Shown here piece by piece: positions 1 through 7,283 of a stretch of DNA of 9,954 bases; position 1 is the stretch's first letter; each line of letters starts with the position of its first letter. The DNA is from an uncultured Candidatus Thioglobus sp. (lineage in GTDB: Bacteria > Pseudomonadota > Gammaproteobacteria > PS1 > Thioglobaceae), in contig CAJVCK010000021.1 of the NCBI GenBank assembly GCA_910595805.1, forward strand, positions 1-9,954, in the 5' to 3' direction. The position numbers and the translations under genes were made by a program. The notes beneath the pieces are model-generated. The model saw nothing but the letters and a program-made list of their open reading frames with translations, did not search any database and was not told where the DNA came from.

Positions 1-1
1 A

Positions 2-988
2 CAAAAATTTGGCTTTAAGAAAACCGATTTAACCCCATATTTTCCAGAACAACAGGTGTTGAGTGGCTTGTTTAGCACTATTGAAAACCTTTATAAAATT
101 CAAATTAAAGTGATGGATAACACTTCTTATCATGCAGATGCTAGAGTGCTAGAAATTACCAATGAAGGTGGTTTAGTAGGGCGCATTTATTTAGATGTTT
201 ATGCCAGAAAAGACAAACGAGGTGGTGCTTGGATGGCAGATTATCAGCCATTGATGGGCGATAATAAACCAGTTGCTTTTGTAGTGTGTAATCTTAATTC
301 CCCTAGCGAAGGCAAGCCTGCTTTATTTGAATTTGATGAAATAGTAACCTTGTTTCATGAATTTGGTCATGCACTGCATCATATACTAACTAAGGTGGAG
401 TATCCATCAGCTGCAGGTATTGCCGGTGTGCCTTGGGATGGCGTTGAACTACCAAGCCAGTATATGGAATTTTTCTGTTATGAAAAAGACGTCGTTAGCC
501 TGCTTTCCAAACACTGGGAAACTAATGAACCTTTGCCAGATGACCTGTATGACAAGCTAATTGATTCTAAAAACTTTCAATCTGCATTAGGTATGTTGAG
601 GCAATGTGAATTTTCACTTTGGGATTTAAAAACTCATATGTCTGGTTTAGATACTTATAGTGTCTTAGATCAAGTAAGAGACCAGACAGCATTAATGCCA
701 AGTATTAAAGAGAGTCGATTTTTAAATACGTTCGGTCATATTTTTAGTGGTGGTTATGCGGCTGGATATTTTAGTTATAAGTGGGCAGAGGTATTAGCTG
801 CAGACGCTTATGATTATGTTAAATCAGACGGAGGAATAGGCTCTAAAGCCTCTATAGATTTTATGCATAACATCCTAGAAACTGGCGGTAGTCTTGATTT
901 TATGGAGCAATATGTAAAGTTTAGAGGTTCAGCACCAAGCGTTGCTGCGCTACTCAAGTCTAACAATATAGACATTTGTGGTATTTAA
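2..988 (+). CDS. prlC: Oligopeptidase A (M3 family zinc metallopeptidase), C-terminal half, 5' end outside window
   Basis: This is a cytoplasmic zinc endopeptidase that degrades short peptides, including cleaved signal peptides. The reading frame is open from base 2, so the gene starts before the window; the GTG at 56 is internal, because the residues before it (DLTPYFPEQQ) already match the family. About 328 residues are visible, against roughly 680 for the E. coli enzyme. The zinc site HEFGH lies at 356-370. The third zinc ligand is the Glu of VELPSQ (446-448), 30 residues after the first His, as in E. coli PrlC. The glycine/tyrosine-rich segment GGYAAGYFSYKWAEVLAADA near the C-terminus is the substrate-binding region typical of M3 peptidases. 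It ends in TAA at 986-988, and no clear terminator follows, so some readthrough into the cytochrome gene is possible. The family call is very secure. Confidence 0.96.
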   Translation, partial: QKFGFKKTDLTPYFPEQQVLSGLFSTIENLYKIQIKVMDNTSYHADARVLEITNEGGLVGRIYLDVYARKDKRGGAWMADYQPLMGDNKPVAFVVCNLNSPSEGKPALFEFDEIVTLFHEFGHALHHILTKVEYPSAAGIAGVPWDGVELPSQYMEFFCYEKDVVSLLSKHWETNEPLPDDLYDKLIDSKNFQSALGMLRQCEFSLWDLKTHMSGLDTYSVLDQVRDQTALMPSIKESRFLNTFGHIFSGGYAAGYFSYKWAEVLAADAYDYVKSDGGIGSKASIDFMHNILETGGSLDFMEQYVKFRGSAPSVAALLKSNNIDICGI

Positions 989-1040
989 ATTAAAAATGTT
1001 GAAAAATTACCAAAATATCATAATAGAACCCTAGCTTTAC

Positions 1041-1049
1041 TGTTAAAAT
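1041..1049 (+). promoter_or_regulatory. Possible extended -10 promoter of the cytochrome gene
   Basis: TGTTAAAAT fits an extended -10 element: TG, one base, then TAAAAT, which matches the TATAAT consensus at five of six positions. No good -35 hexamer lies at the usual distance. Transcription would start near 1056, giving a leader of about 37 bases. AT-rich DNA yields such matches by chance, so support is moderate. Confidence 0.35.
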
Positions 1050-1080
1050 TGATTCTGTTAGTAAACAAAATAAATTAAAT

Positions 1081-1086
1081 GAGGAG
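1081..1086 (+). promoter_or_regulatory. Strong ribosome binding site of the cytochrome gene
   Basis: GAGGAG, continuing into a purine run to 1090, lies six bases before the ATG at 1093. It is the best Shine-Dalgarno match seen in the window. It fixes the start codon and suggests high translation of the cytochrome. Confidence 0.85.
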
Positions 1087-1092
1087 AGAGAT

Positions 1093-1806
1093 ATGAACAA
1101 AATTAAAGGCCTGTTTACGGCTTTAGCATCAGTTTTACTTATCAGTGGGTTTTTTACAACCACTGCATCAGCACAGGGTCCGCATGAAGGCGTGGCTTGT
1201 TTAGGTTGTCACAGTGTTCACTTTGCGGTAGACGATAAGGCGTTCGCGGTAAAAAATACAACAATGATTAACCCGATTAATGGTGAATCACTAGATGGAT
1301 TAGTTGCGGCTAAGTGTTTAGGTTGTCACGAAACACAAGAATTAGGTGGTGCTGGTATTAGACCAATTCACTTACATACTACTCACCCGATTGGCATTAT
1401 TCCAAATGCTAAAGTTGCAGACGTACCTGACAACTTATTAAAAGAAGGTAAGTTAGATTGTATTAGTTGTCATGAGCCACATCCATCAAACCCTAACTTT
1501 ATGTACTTACGTGTAGATACGGGAAGCTACGGTGAAAACTTACAGAAATTCTGTGTAACTTGTCACTCAGCAAAAGCCGACTTGAAGTTAATTGGTGTTG
1601 AATCAGTAGATTCACTAGAATTGTTTAGTGCCATGGATCAGCAAGCTGGAGCGAAGAACTTTAGACGTGATGAGGTTACTACAAACAATCCTTCTACAGA
1701 ATACATCAAGCCATTAGGCGCCATTCCTGCGAATGACATCTTGCCTAACTACTTGAAGAAGCCTGCATGGATTAATGAACCGGAAATCAATCCACTAGTT
1801 CAGTAA
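1093..1806 (+). CDS. Secreted periplasmic tetraheme cytochrome c (paired CXXCH type)
   Basis: The 237-residue protein begins with a Sec signal peptide: a basic MNKIKG, a hydrophobic core at about 7-21, and TASA before a likely cut after residue 27. The mature protein carries four covalent heme sites: CLGCH (36-40), CLGCH (75-79), CISCH (123-127) and CVTCH (154-158). The first and third are followed by His two residues later (CxxCHxxH), as in paired-CXXCH multiheme cytochromes. His 31, 43, 93, 95, 98 and 130 can supply the four distal axial ligands, so all hemes may be bis-His. No second membrane segment is seen, so it should be a soluble electron carrier. The last 80 residues have no cysteine and end in a proline-rich tail. 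Its redox partner is not shown by the neighbours: no oxidoreductase or cytochrome maturation gene is nearby. Its own strong ribosome binding site and terminator suggest a well-expressed single-gene unit. Being a tetraheme cytochrome is secure; the pathway is unknown. Confidence 0.9.
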   Translation: MNKIKGLFTALASVLLISGFFTTTASAQGPHEGVACLGCHSVHFAVDDKAFAVKNTTMINPINGESLDGLVAAKCLGCHETQELGGAGIRPIHLHTTHPIGIIPNAKVADVPDNLLKEGKLDCISCHEPHPSNPNFMYLRVDTGSYGENLQKFCVTCHSAKADLKLIGVESVDSLELFSAMDQQAGAKNFRRDEVTTNNPSTEYIKPLGAIPANDILPNYLKKPAWINEPEINPLVQ

Positions 1807-1826
1807 CACATTCAAGTAACAATATT

Positions 1827-1856
1827 AAAGGCCTGCTTTATGCAGGCCTTTTTTTT
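1827..1856 (+). terminator. Strong intrinsic terminator after the cytochrome gene
   Basis: AAAGGCCTGC (1827-1836) and GCAGGCCTTT (1842-1851) form a perfect 10-bp stem around the 5-base loop TTTAT. A run of eight T (1849-1856) follows. It lies 20 bases after the cytochrome stop and separates that gene from the small gene downstream. Confidence 0.95.
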
Positions 1857-1884
1857 AAATAAATAAAATGAAAGTAGTAGCTAT

Positions 1885-1893
1885 TGGTAAAAT
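1885..1893 (+). promoter_or_regulatory. Possible extended -10 promoter of the small membrane-protein gene
   Basis: TGGTAAAAT has the same form (TG, one base, TAAAAT) as the candidate before the cytochrome gene. Transcription would start near 1900, just before the ribosome binding site at 1909. The strong terminator upstream means this gene probably needs its own promoter. No convincing -35 element is seen. Confidence 0.3.
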
Positions 1894-1908
1894 AAAATTA
1901 AATATTAC

Positions 1909-1914
1909 AAGGAA
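1909..1914 (+). promoter_or_regulatory. Ribosome binding site that decides the start at 1919
   Basis: AAGGAA lies four bases before the ATG at 1919. The earlier in-frame ATG at 1868 follows only the T/A-rich tail of the terminator and has no Shine-Dalgarno match, so 1919 is the better start. Confidence 0.65.
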
Positions 1915-1918
1915 TATA

Positions 1919-2134
1919 ATGATTAAATTAATATTAAGCGTGGTAGTGGTATTGGCTTTAATTGGTGGCGCAATTCAATTAGAATCAACAGATGAGAGTT
2001 GGGCTTTGGTCATCAACAAAGAGGCGGCAATGAGTAGCGTGCAAAATGGTGCGGTAAAAATTTATGATTTCGGCGCTGAACTAGTCAGCGATGCCGACAA
2101 GATTAAAGGTGTTGATTTAGCGATTGAAAAGTAA
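1919..2134 (+). CDS. Small membrane-anchored or secreted protein of unknown function (71 aa)
   Basis: I do not recognise this protein. From the ATG at 1919 it has 71 residues. A hydrophobic stretch at about 2-20 (MIKLILSVVVVLALIGGA) could be a membrane anchor or an uncleaved signal. A polar, mildly acidic tail of about 50 residues follows, with a single Trp (SWALVINKEAAM) and no cysteine or heme motif. One Lys and no Arg before the hydrophobic part suggest, weakly, that the tail faces the periplasm. A 17-residue longer version starting at 1868 is possible, but the added part is basic and lacks a ribosome binding site. The gene sits between the cytochrome terminator and the convergent fabF, whose stop codon is two bases away. 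A good ribosome binding site, the coding-like tail and the snug fit between neighbours support a real gene. A link to the cytochrome is only suggested by position. Confidence 0.65.
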   Translation: MIKLILSVVVVLALIGGAIQLESTDESWALVINKEAAMSSVQNGAVKIYDFGAELVSDADKIKGVDLAIEK

Positions 2135-2146
2135 GGTTAAACCTTA
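2132..2146 (-). terminator. Weak hairpin at the convergent gene ends, possible fabF terminator
   Basis: TAAGGT (2132-2137) and ACCTTA (2141-2146) form a 6-bp stem with a 3-base loop. The hairpin contains the stop codons of both the small plus-strand gene and fabF. Read on the minus strand, it is followed by C and TTTT, a poor T-run. It may end or slow fabF transcription; the plus side has no T-run. Confidence 0.3.
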
Positions 2147-3375
2147 GACAATAAGATTGTGCCATTTGTTCCGCCAAAACCGAATGAGTTAGAAATTGCA
2201 TAGTCTATTTTCATCTCTCTGGCTTCATTTGCAGCGTAATCTAAATCACAATCTGGGTCTTGATTAATAATGTTAATCGTTGGCGGGGCTACTTGATCTT
2301 TAATGGCTAAAGCGGTAAAGATAGCCTCAATGCCACCGGCAGCACCAAGTAGATGACCAGTCATTGATTTGGTAGAGCTCATAACGATATTGTAAGCATG
2401 TTCACCTAAGGCTAATTTAGCCGCATCTGTTTCTGCTTGGTCACCTGCTGGCGTTGAGGTGCCATGAGCATTGATATAGTTTATTTGATCAATATTAACC
2501 CCAGCATTTCGCATGGCATTTGTCATACAGCGTGCTGCACCTTCTCCGCCTTTAGAAGGTAGTGTCATGTGATAAGCGTCACCACTCATGCCATAACCTG
2601 AAACTTCAGCGTAAATATTTGCACCACGAGCTTTTGCATGTTCATATTCTTCTAGCACAACCACGCCAGCACCATCACCGAGTACAAAGCCGTCACGATC
2701 TTTATCCCAAGGGCGAGAAGCAGTTGACGGATCGTCATTACGAGTTGATAGCGCACGTGCAGCAGCGAAACCACCCAGACCACAATTGGTGGTTGACATT
2801 TCAGCGCCACCAGCAACCATTACATCGGCATCACCATATTCAATTAAACGAGAAGCGTCACCAATATTATGTGTACCGGTTGTACAAGCAGTGACAATAG
2901 CGAAATTAGGGCCTTTCATGCCGTATTTGATCGACAGATTGCCTGAAATCATATTAATGATAGAAGAGGGTACAAAGAAGGGTGAAATACGTTTTGCACC
3001 TTTTTCTCTAAAAAGATCTGCTGTACGTTCAATCGTACCTAAGCCACCAATACCAGCACCAATAGCAACACCGATACGCTCAGCATTCTGCTCAGTGATT
3101 TCAATGCCAGAATCTTCAATCGCTTGAATACCTGCTGCCATACCATAATGGATAAAAGTATCCATTTTTTTGGCATCTTTAGGCTTAAGATAATCTGTAA
3201 TTTCGAAATTTTTAACTGAGCCACCAAACTTAACAGCTTGGCCTTCGGTTTCAAGGTTGGTGAGTGAATTGATGCCAGACTTGCCCGCAAGAATATTTGA
3301 CCAAGATTCTTCAACACTATTCCCAACCGGTGAAACGATGCCCATACCGGTAATAACAACTCTTCTTTTACTCAT
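2137..3375 (-). CDS. fabF: Beta-ketoacyl-[acyl-carrier-protein] synthase II (KAS II)
   Basis: This cytoplasmic condensing enzyme of type II fatty acid synthesis adds malonyl-ACP to a growing acyl-ACP chain and is important for long and unsaturated chains. The protein is 412 residues, against 413 in E. coli. The thiolase-fold catalytic set is complete: nucleophile Cys164 in [10 protein letters not shown], His304 in [11 protein letters not shown], and Lys336 and His341 in [13 protein letters not shown]. The glycine-rich end [10 protein letters not shown] (396-405) is also typical. It starts [18 protein letters not shown], the normal N-terminus. Only a weak AAGAA precedes the ATG. It follows acpP by 82 bases in the same direction, across a hairpin (3402-3432), so it is probably fed by readthrough from acpP. 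Condensing-enzyme paralogues such as FabB are less likely, given the length and the strict FabF-like motifs. Confidence 0.97.
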   Translation of the reverse strand: MSKRRVVITGMGIVSPVGNSVEESWSNILAGKSGINSLTNLETEGQAVKFGGSVKNFEITDYLKPKDAKKMDTFIHYGMAAGIQAIEDSGIEITEQNAERIGVAIGAGIGGLGTIERTADLFREKGAKRISPFFVPSSIINMISGNLSIKYGMKGPNFAIVTACTTGTHNIGDASRLIEYGDADVMVAGGAEMSTTNCGLGGFAAARALSTRNDDPSTASRPWDKDRDGFVLGDGAGVVVLEEYEHAKARGANIYAEVSGYGMSGDAYHMTLPSKGGEGAARCMTNAMRNAGVNIDQINYINAHGTSTPAGDQAETDAAKLALGEHAYNIVMSSTKSMTGHLLGAAGGIEAIFTALAIKDQVAPPTINIINQDPDCDLDYAANEAREMKIDYAISNSFGFGGTNGTILLSKV

Positions 3376-3401
3376 AATTATTTCTTAATTAAGATAAACA
3401 A

Positions 3402-3432
3402 AAGGCGCTTAATTCTAAGAAGAAAGCGCCTT
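3402..3432 (-). terminator. Hairpin with T-run between acpP and fabF (terminator or attenuator)
   Basis: AAGGCGCTT (3402-3410) and AAGCGCCTT (3424-3432) form a perfect 9-bp stem with a 13-base loop. On the minus strand the second arm runs into TTTTGTTT, so it works in the acpP-to-fabF direction. It lies about 25 bases after the acpP stop. It probably ends most acpP transcripts while letting some reach fabF, giving more carrier protein than synthase. Confidence 0.8.
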
Positions 3433-3457
3433 ACTCGTTTATATCACTAAACGGAAA

Positions 3458-3685
3458 TTACAAATTATTGTTAACGTAGTCAATCGCTTGTTGAACAGTT
3501 GTAATGTTTTCTGCTTGATCATCAGGAATTTCACAGTCAAACTCTTCTTCAAGAGACATTACCAATTCAACAGTGTCTAGAGAGTCTGCGCCTAAATCAT
3601 CAATAAAAGAAGCGTTATTGTCAATGTCTCCACTTACATCTAACTGCTCAGCTACTACCGCTTTTACTCTTTCCTCAATACTCAT
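3458..3685 (-). CDS. acpP: Acyl carrier protein
   Basis: This small acidic cytoplasmic protein carries growing fatty acyl chains as thioesters on 4'-phosphopantetheine. Ser35 in the invariant [12 protein letters not shown] segment (32-43) is the attachment site. The 75-residue protein has the four-helix ACP pattern and closely matches E. coli AcpP ([25 protein letters not shown]). It is shortened by one or two residues in the loop before NNASF. A good Shine-Dalgarno (AAGGA at 3694-3698 read on the minus strand) lies eight bases before the ATG, and a likely promoter precedes it. The upstream neighbour is queC, not the usual fabD or fabG, so the fatty-acid cluster is reduced here to acpP-fabF. 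The call is very secure. Confidence 0.98.
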   Translation of the reverse strand: MSIEERVKAVVAEQLDVSGDIDNNASFIDDLGADSLDTVELVMSLEEEFDCEIPDDQAENITTVQQAIDYVNNNL

Positions 3686-3717
3686 TTGTTATTTCCTTAA
3701 ATAGGTTAAAAACTATT

Positions 3718-3745
3718 ATTTTATCTCTAAATAAAGCTGATACAA
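3718..3745 (-). promoter_or_regulatory. Likely sigma-70 promoter of acpP
   Basis: On the minus strand TTGTAT (3740-3745) and TAAAAT (3718-3723) are separated by 16 bases. The -10 matches consensus at five of six positions; the -35 keeps only TTG. Transcription would start near 3711, leaving a leader of about 26 bases that contains the AAGGA ribosome binding site. It lies in the 77-base gap after queC, where a promoter for the abundant carrier protein is expected. Confidence 0.5.
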
Positions 3746-3762
3746 GACTAAATTTAAAATAT

Positions 3763-4434
3763 TTATTGGTATCGAGTTGGATCAGAAATTCCAGCAGATT
3801 TAAAACCAATTTTTCGGTATTCGCAAGCGTCGCATACACCACAAGCTTCACCTTTGTTGTTGGCCTGATAACAGGTAGTTGTAAGCGAATAATCCACACC
3901 TAAAGACAAGCCTTTTTTAATAATATCAGCCTTATTGAGATCAATTAGCGGGGTAATAATAGAGAGATTCTGACCTTCTACACCTTGTTTAGTGGCTAAA
4001 TTTGCCATGGTTTCAAAGGCATCAATATAAGCTTGTCGACAATCTGGGTAACCTGAGTAATCAAGTGCGTTAACACCAATGAAGATAGATTGACAGTCAA
4101 GCACTTCAGCCCAAGCCATAGCAAATGACAAAAAGATGGTGTTACGTGCCGGAACGTATGTTATTGGAATATCGTTACTTTCTTTGAAATCAGGAACTTG
4201 TATGTTGTCATCAGTGAGTGCTGAGCCGCCAAAATCAGACAAAGAGATATTCATTATTCGATGTTCAGTAGCGCCAAAATGCTTAGCGATTTTAGTGGCT
4301 GACTCTAATTCTGATTTTTGTTTTTGCCCATAATCAAAACTTAATGCGTAGCAATCATATCCTTGAGATTGGGCAATAGCGAGTGTAGTGGTGGAATCCA
4401 GACCACCTGATAATAGAATAACCGCCTTAGACAT
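3763..4434 (-). CDS. queC: 7-cyano-7-deazaguanine (preQ0) synthase
   Basis: QueC makes preQ0 from 7-carboxy-7-deazaguanine, ammonia and ATP, a step toward the queuosine base of tRNA. The 223-residue protein opens with the ATP-pyrophosphatase PP-loop SGGLDSTT (9-16). It ends with a zinc site formed by Cys188, Cys198, Cys201 and Cys204 in [17 protein letters not shown], matching the E. coli pattern with one extra residue in the first gap. The segments FDYGQKQ (33-39), YVPARNTIF (93-101) and [12 protein letters not shown] (122-133) are family signatures. Its ATG lies inside the end of parE: the two genes overlap by the 8 bases ATGTCTAA, implying joint transcription and translational coupling. 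AAAGGT within parE, about ten bases upstream, may serve as its ribosome binding site. No other queuosine gene is in the window. Confidence 0.97.
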   Translation of the reverse strand: MSKAVILLSGGLDSTTTLAIAQSQGYDCYALSFDYGQKQKSELESATKIAKHFGATEHRIMNISLSDFGGSALTDDNIQVPDFKESNDIPITYVPARNTIFLSFAMAWAEVLDCQSIFIGVNALDYSGYPDCRQAYIDAFETMANLATKQGVEGQNLSIITPLIDLNKADIIKKGLSLGVDYSLTTTCYQANNKGEACGVCDACEYRKIGFKSAGISDPTRYQ

Positions 4435-6310
4435 TAGCTAAATTACCTTTTTCTTCTAGCCATTTTTTACGATCTGGCGCACGTTTTTTACTAAGTAGCA
4501 TGTCCATGGTTTGGAAGACCTGCAGTGGATTTTCCAAAGTAAGTTGAATGAGACGTCTAGTATCAGGCAGCATTGTGGTTTCTCTTAATTGAGAAGGGTT
4601 CATCTCACCCAATCCTTTAAAACGTTGAACTTGGATCTTAACGCGTTTGTTTTCACTTTCAATTTTTCGAATAATTGCATCTTTTTCGTCGTTATCTAGT
4701 GCGTAGTGCACTTGCTTGCCAGCATCAATTCTGTAGAGAGGTGGCATAGCAACATACACATGACCCTCTTTAATGAGTTTAGGAAAGTGTTTAACAAATA
4801 AGGTGCAAATCAAGGTGGCAATATGCGCTCCATCAGAGTCGGCATCTGCAAGAATACAGATTTTTCCGTATCTAAGGCCTGTTAAATCTTCGTTATTAGG
4901 CTCAAGTCCAATAGCAACGCTAATGTCGTGGATTTCATTACTGGCTAAGACTTGTTCAGAATCCACTTCCCAGGTATTTAAGATCTTGCCCCGTAGAGGT
5001 AAGATGGCTTGGTATTCTTTATCCCGTGCTTGTTTGGCAGAGCCACCAGCTGAATCACCTTCCACTAGAAAAACTTCAGTTTGATCAAGATCATTGCTGG
5101 TGCAATCTGATAACTTCCCTGGTAAGGCGGGGCCGCTAACTATTTTTTTACGAACGACTTTTTTCCCTGTTTTTAAGCGAGACTGCGCATTCATAATGGC
5201 TAGTTCGGCAATCTTTTCAGCAACAGACGTATGTTGATTTAACCAAAGGCTAAAAGCATCTTTAACAACATTTGATACAAACCCTGCACTCTCGCGTGAC
5301 GATAGGCGCTCCTTAGTTTGCCCCGAAAATTGAGGATCCAACATTTTTATAGACAAGACATAGGCAATCTTTTGCCAGACATCATCTGGTGTAATTTTAA
5401 TATTTTTAGGGATTAAGCTTCTAAACTCACAAAACTCTTTAAGTGCATCAGTTAAGCCTGATCGTAAGCCATTGACATGTGTACCACCCTGAGAGGTTGG
5501 AATAAGGTTAACGTAGCTTTCTGCAACAACATTGGTATTGTATTCTGTCCAAGCGAGTGAACAATGAAGTTGTTGTTCGTCAGATTCATAATTAACCACA
5601 AAGGGTGATTCTGGTAGACAGTCGAGTCCATCTAATGAAGCAGATAGGTAGTCTTTTAAACCTTCTTTATAGACCCACTTGTCTTTTGTATCGTCTATTT
5701 CATTATGAAAGTTAATTTCAAGTCCAGGGCAAAGTACGGCTTTTGAACGAAGATTGTGTCTTAACTTGGTTGCAGAAAATTTAGATGAATCAAAAAATTG
5801 AGGATCAGGCATAAATTTAACTTTAGTGCCTGTGTTGCGCTTACCAACACTACCAACCACTTCTAGGTCAGATTTTTTTAATCCATCTGAGAAAGTGATA
5901 TAGTGCTCTTTTGCATCCCTTTTAATCCAAACTTCAACTAAAGAAGATAGGGCATTTACTACCGAGATGCCCACACCATGTAGGCCACCAGAAAACTGAT
6001 AAGAGTCGTTAGAGAATTTACCACCAGCATGGAGCTTAGTCAGAATTACCTCAACACCAGGTTTGTTTTCACCTGAGTGAATATCAATTGGCATACCTCG
6101 ACCATTGTCTTCTACAGATAATGAGCTATCTTTATACAAAACAACATTAATTTTGTCGCCAAATCCAGCAATAGCTTCGTCAACACTATTATCAATAACT
6201 TCTTGAGCTAAGTGATTCGGCCGTTCAGTTTCAGTATACATACCAGGGCGCTTACGCACTGGATCTAAACCCGATAAGACTTCAATTGACGATGAGTCGT
6301 AATTACTCAT
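4427..6310 (-). CDS. parE: DNA topoisomerase IV subunit B
   Basis: ParE is the ATPase subunit of topoisomerase IV, which with ParC unlinks daughter chromosomes and relaxes supercoils. At 627 residues it matches E. coli ParE (630) rather than GyrB (about 804), and it lacks the large GyrB insertion. In the GHKL ATPase domain I see Glu37 and Asn41 in [18 protein letters not shown] (68-74) and GGLHGVG (108-114). The transducer carries QTK (331-333). The TOPRIM domain has EGDSAGG (417-423) and DADSDG (489-494), the magnesium ligands. [10 protein letters not shown] (562-571) is the conserved C-terminal motif. The opening [19 protein letters not shown] is specifically ParE-like. The gene follows the rpoH terminator, so it should have its own promoter, but I find no strong one in the short upstream gap and only a weak GGA before the ATG. 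It overlaps queC by 8 bases. parC is not nearby. Confidence 0.97.
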   Translation of the reverse strand: MSNYDSSSIEVLSGLDPVRKRPGMYTETERPNHLAQEVIDNSVDEAIAGFGDKINVVLYKDSSLSVEDNGRGMPIDIHSGENKPGVEVILTKLHAGGKFSNDSYQFSGGLHGVGISVVNALSSLVEVWIKRDAKEHYITFSDGLKKSDLEVVGSVGKRNTGTKVKFMPDPQFFDSSKFSATKLRHNLRSKAVLCPGLEINFHNEIDDTKDKWVYKEGLKDYLSASLDGLDCLPESPFVVNYESDEQQLHCSLAWTEYNTNVVAESYVNLIPTSQGGTHVNGLRSGLTDALKEFCEFRSLIPKNIKITPDDVWQKIAYVLSIKMLDPQFSGQTKERLSSRESAGFVSNVVKDAFSLWLNQHTSVAEKIAELAIMNAQSRLKTGKKVVRKKIVSGPALPGKLSDCTSNDLDQTEVFLVEGDSAGGSAKQARDKEYQAILPLRGKILNTWEVDSEQVLASNEIHDISVAIGLEPNNEDLTGLRYGKICILADADSDGAHIATLICTLFVKHFPKLIKEGHVYVAMPPLYRIDAGKQVHYALDNDEKDAIIRKIESENKRVKIQVQRFKGLGEMNPSQLRETTMLPDTRRLIQLTLENPLQVFQTMDMLLSKKRAPDRKKWLEEKGNLANV

Positions 6311-6349
6311 AAACTAATATCCAAGATATATTTTGCAAAACATCATACC

Positions 6350-6378
6350 AAAAAAAGCCCCGTGATAACGAGGCTTTT
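6350..6378 (-). terminator. Strong intrinsic terminator after rpoH
   Basis: Read on the minus strand, AAAAGCCTCGT pairs with ACGGGGCTTTT around the loop TATC, forming an 11-bp stem. Its one irregular position (A6371 against C6360) becomes a G-U wobble in the minus-strand RNA. Seven T follow (6350-6356). The hairpin begins 22 bases after the rpoH stop and separates rpoH from parE. Confidence 0.92.
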
Positions 6379-6399
6379 ACTCAATAATAAGTTTGTTTT

Positions 6400-7242
6400 T
6401 TAGAGTGTTTGCGTCTCTAAAGAGCTTTTAAGTTTTTGCATTGCTTTATTTTCAAGTTGACGAACCCGCTCGGCAGAAACGCCATACTTATCTGCTAAGG
6501 TGTGTAGCGTTGTTTTTTCTTCTTTCAAGTATCTAGATTGTAGAATATCTAAACTTCTTGCATCAAGTAAAGACAATGCTTGATAAAGCTGTTGTTGTTG
6601 GTTTTTTTGAGTGTCATTGCTTAGTAATAACTGCTCAGGTGTTTGAGTATTATTATCGGTTAAGTAATGCTCAGGCGCAGAAGAGTCTTCATCATCTGAA
6701 ATATCAAAAGCTACATCATTAAACTGTAAGCGTGATTCCATCTCTAATACATCTTGACGACGCACACCCAAATCATTAGCAATCTCATCGGCTTGAGATT
6801 CGTTTAACGAGTTATAAATGTGTGATTTGGCTTTTTTAAGCTTAAAGAATAATTTACGCTGAGCCTTGGTAGTCGCCACTTTAACAATCTTCCAGTTTTT
6901 AAAGATAAATTCGTGAATTTCAGCACGAATCCAATAAACTGCAAAAGAGGCAAGGCGCACCTTTTTGTGTGGGTTGAAGCGCTTGACTGCCTTCATTAGG
7001 CCAATCGTACCTTCTTGAATAAGGTCGGCTTGTTCTAAACCATAACCTTTGTAACCATGAGCAATAAAAGCAACAAAGCGCATGTGTGATAAAACCAGTT
7101 TTCTTGCAGCGCTGAGATCGTGATTTTCGTAAAGTTCGATTGCTAAATTGTGCTCTTCTTCCGGTGTAAGAATCGGAGGATATTTTTGAACTTCTAATGA
7201 ACTTGAAGTTCTAACAGCAGGCAATACAAATTCTTGACTCAT
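6400..7242 (-). CDS. rpoH: RNA polymerase heat-shock sigma factor (sigma-32)
   Basis: RpoH directs RNA polymerase to chaperone and protease genes under heat or protein-folding stress. The 280-residue protein (284 in E. coli) shows region 2 with DLIQEG (73-78), the core-binding helix, and SFAVYWIRAEIHEFI (99-113) for -10 melting and recognition. The RpoH box QRKLFFKLKKAK (128-139) is the diagnostic motif separating it from RpoD and RpoS. Region 4.2 is a helix-turn-helix ending GVSAERVRQLENKAMQKL (254-271). Region 2.1 (DLSAARKLVLSHMRF) keeps most residues that in E. coli govern sigma-32 degradation, with Val50 in place of Ile54. The linker at 176-218 is acidic and Gln/Asn-rich. It has its own promoter and terminator, so it is a single-gene unit behind gmk, with possible readthrough since gmk has no terminator. 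No Shine-Dalgarno is seen before the ATG, and the leader can form a small hairpin. Confidence 0.97.
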   Translation of the reverse strand: MSQEFVLPAVRTSSSLEVQKYPPILTPEEEHNLAIELYENHDLSAARKLVLSHMRFVAFIAHGYKGYGLEQADLIQEGTIGLMKAVKRFNPHKKVRLASFAVYWIRAEIHEFIFKNWKIVKVATTKAQRKLFFKLKKAKSHIYNSLNESQADEIANDLGVRRQDVLEMESRLQFNDVAFDISDDEDSSAPEHYLTDNNTQTPEQLLLSNDTQKNQQQQLYQALSLLDARSLDILQSRYLKEEKTTLHTLADKYGVSAERVRQLENKAMQKLKSSLETQTL

Positions 7243-7254
7243 AAATTTATTATA

Positions 7255-7273
7255 ACTAATGATTAATATTAGT
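7255..7273 (-). promoter_or_regulatory. AT-rich inverted repeat in the rpoH leader
   Basis: ACTAAT (7255-7260) and ATTAGT (7268-7273) are perfect inverted repeats around a 7-base spacer, within a predicted leader of about 35 bases. The hairpin ends 12 bases before the rpoH ATG. It is weak, and no Shine-Dalgarno lies between it and the start. It could act as a small temperature-sensitive structure, or be a chance repeat in AT-rich DNA. Confidence 0.35.
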
Positions 7274-7283
7274 AAGGAGTGAT

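Noticed and set aside
56..58. GTG as the start codon of prlC
   Set aside because: The same frame is open to the window edge, and the residues before it already align with oligopeptidase A.
1868..1870. ATG as the start of the small membrane protein (88 aa form)
   Set aside because: It has no ribosome binding site, directly follows the terminator tail and puts a basic segment before the hydrophobic part; the ATG at 1919 has AAGGAA upstream.
2562..3359. Open frames opposite or inside fabF (2562-2894 and 2786-3127 on plus, 3039-3359 on minus)
   Set aside because: They are other-frame reads of a clear fabF with all catalytic residues, show low-complexity or unrecognisable composition and have no family match.
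3384..3393. Palindrome CTTAATTAAG before fabF as an operator
   Set aside because: It is short and AT-rich, sits in the leader between the hairpin and the ATG, and has no second copy in the window.
3675..3899. Open frame on the minus strand overlapping queC and the acpP promoter
   Set aside because: It overlaps the conserved zinc-site end of queC in another frame and crosses the acpP promoter and ribosome binding site.
4136..5084. Plus-strand open frames antisense to queC and parE (4136-4333, 4773-5084)
   Set aside because: They mirror strongly conserved coding sequence and show no family motif or ribosome binding site.
4427..6310. Assignment as gyrB
   Set aside because: The length of 627 residues, the lack of the GyrB insertion and the near-identity of its motifs to ParE favour topoisomerase IV.
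6331..6340. Palindrome TTTTGCAAAA before parE as an operator
   Set aside because: A 10-base AT-rich palindrome is easily found by chance here, and no matching copy or promoter geometry supports a binding site.
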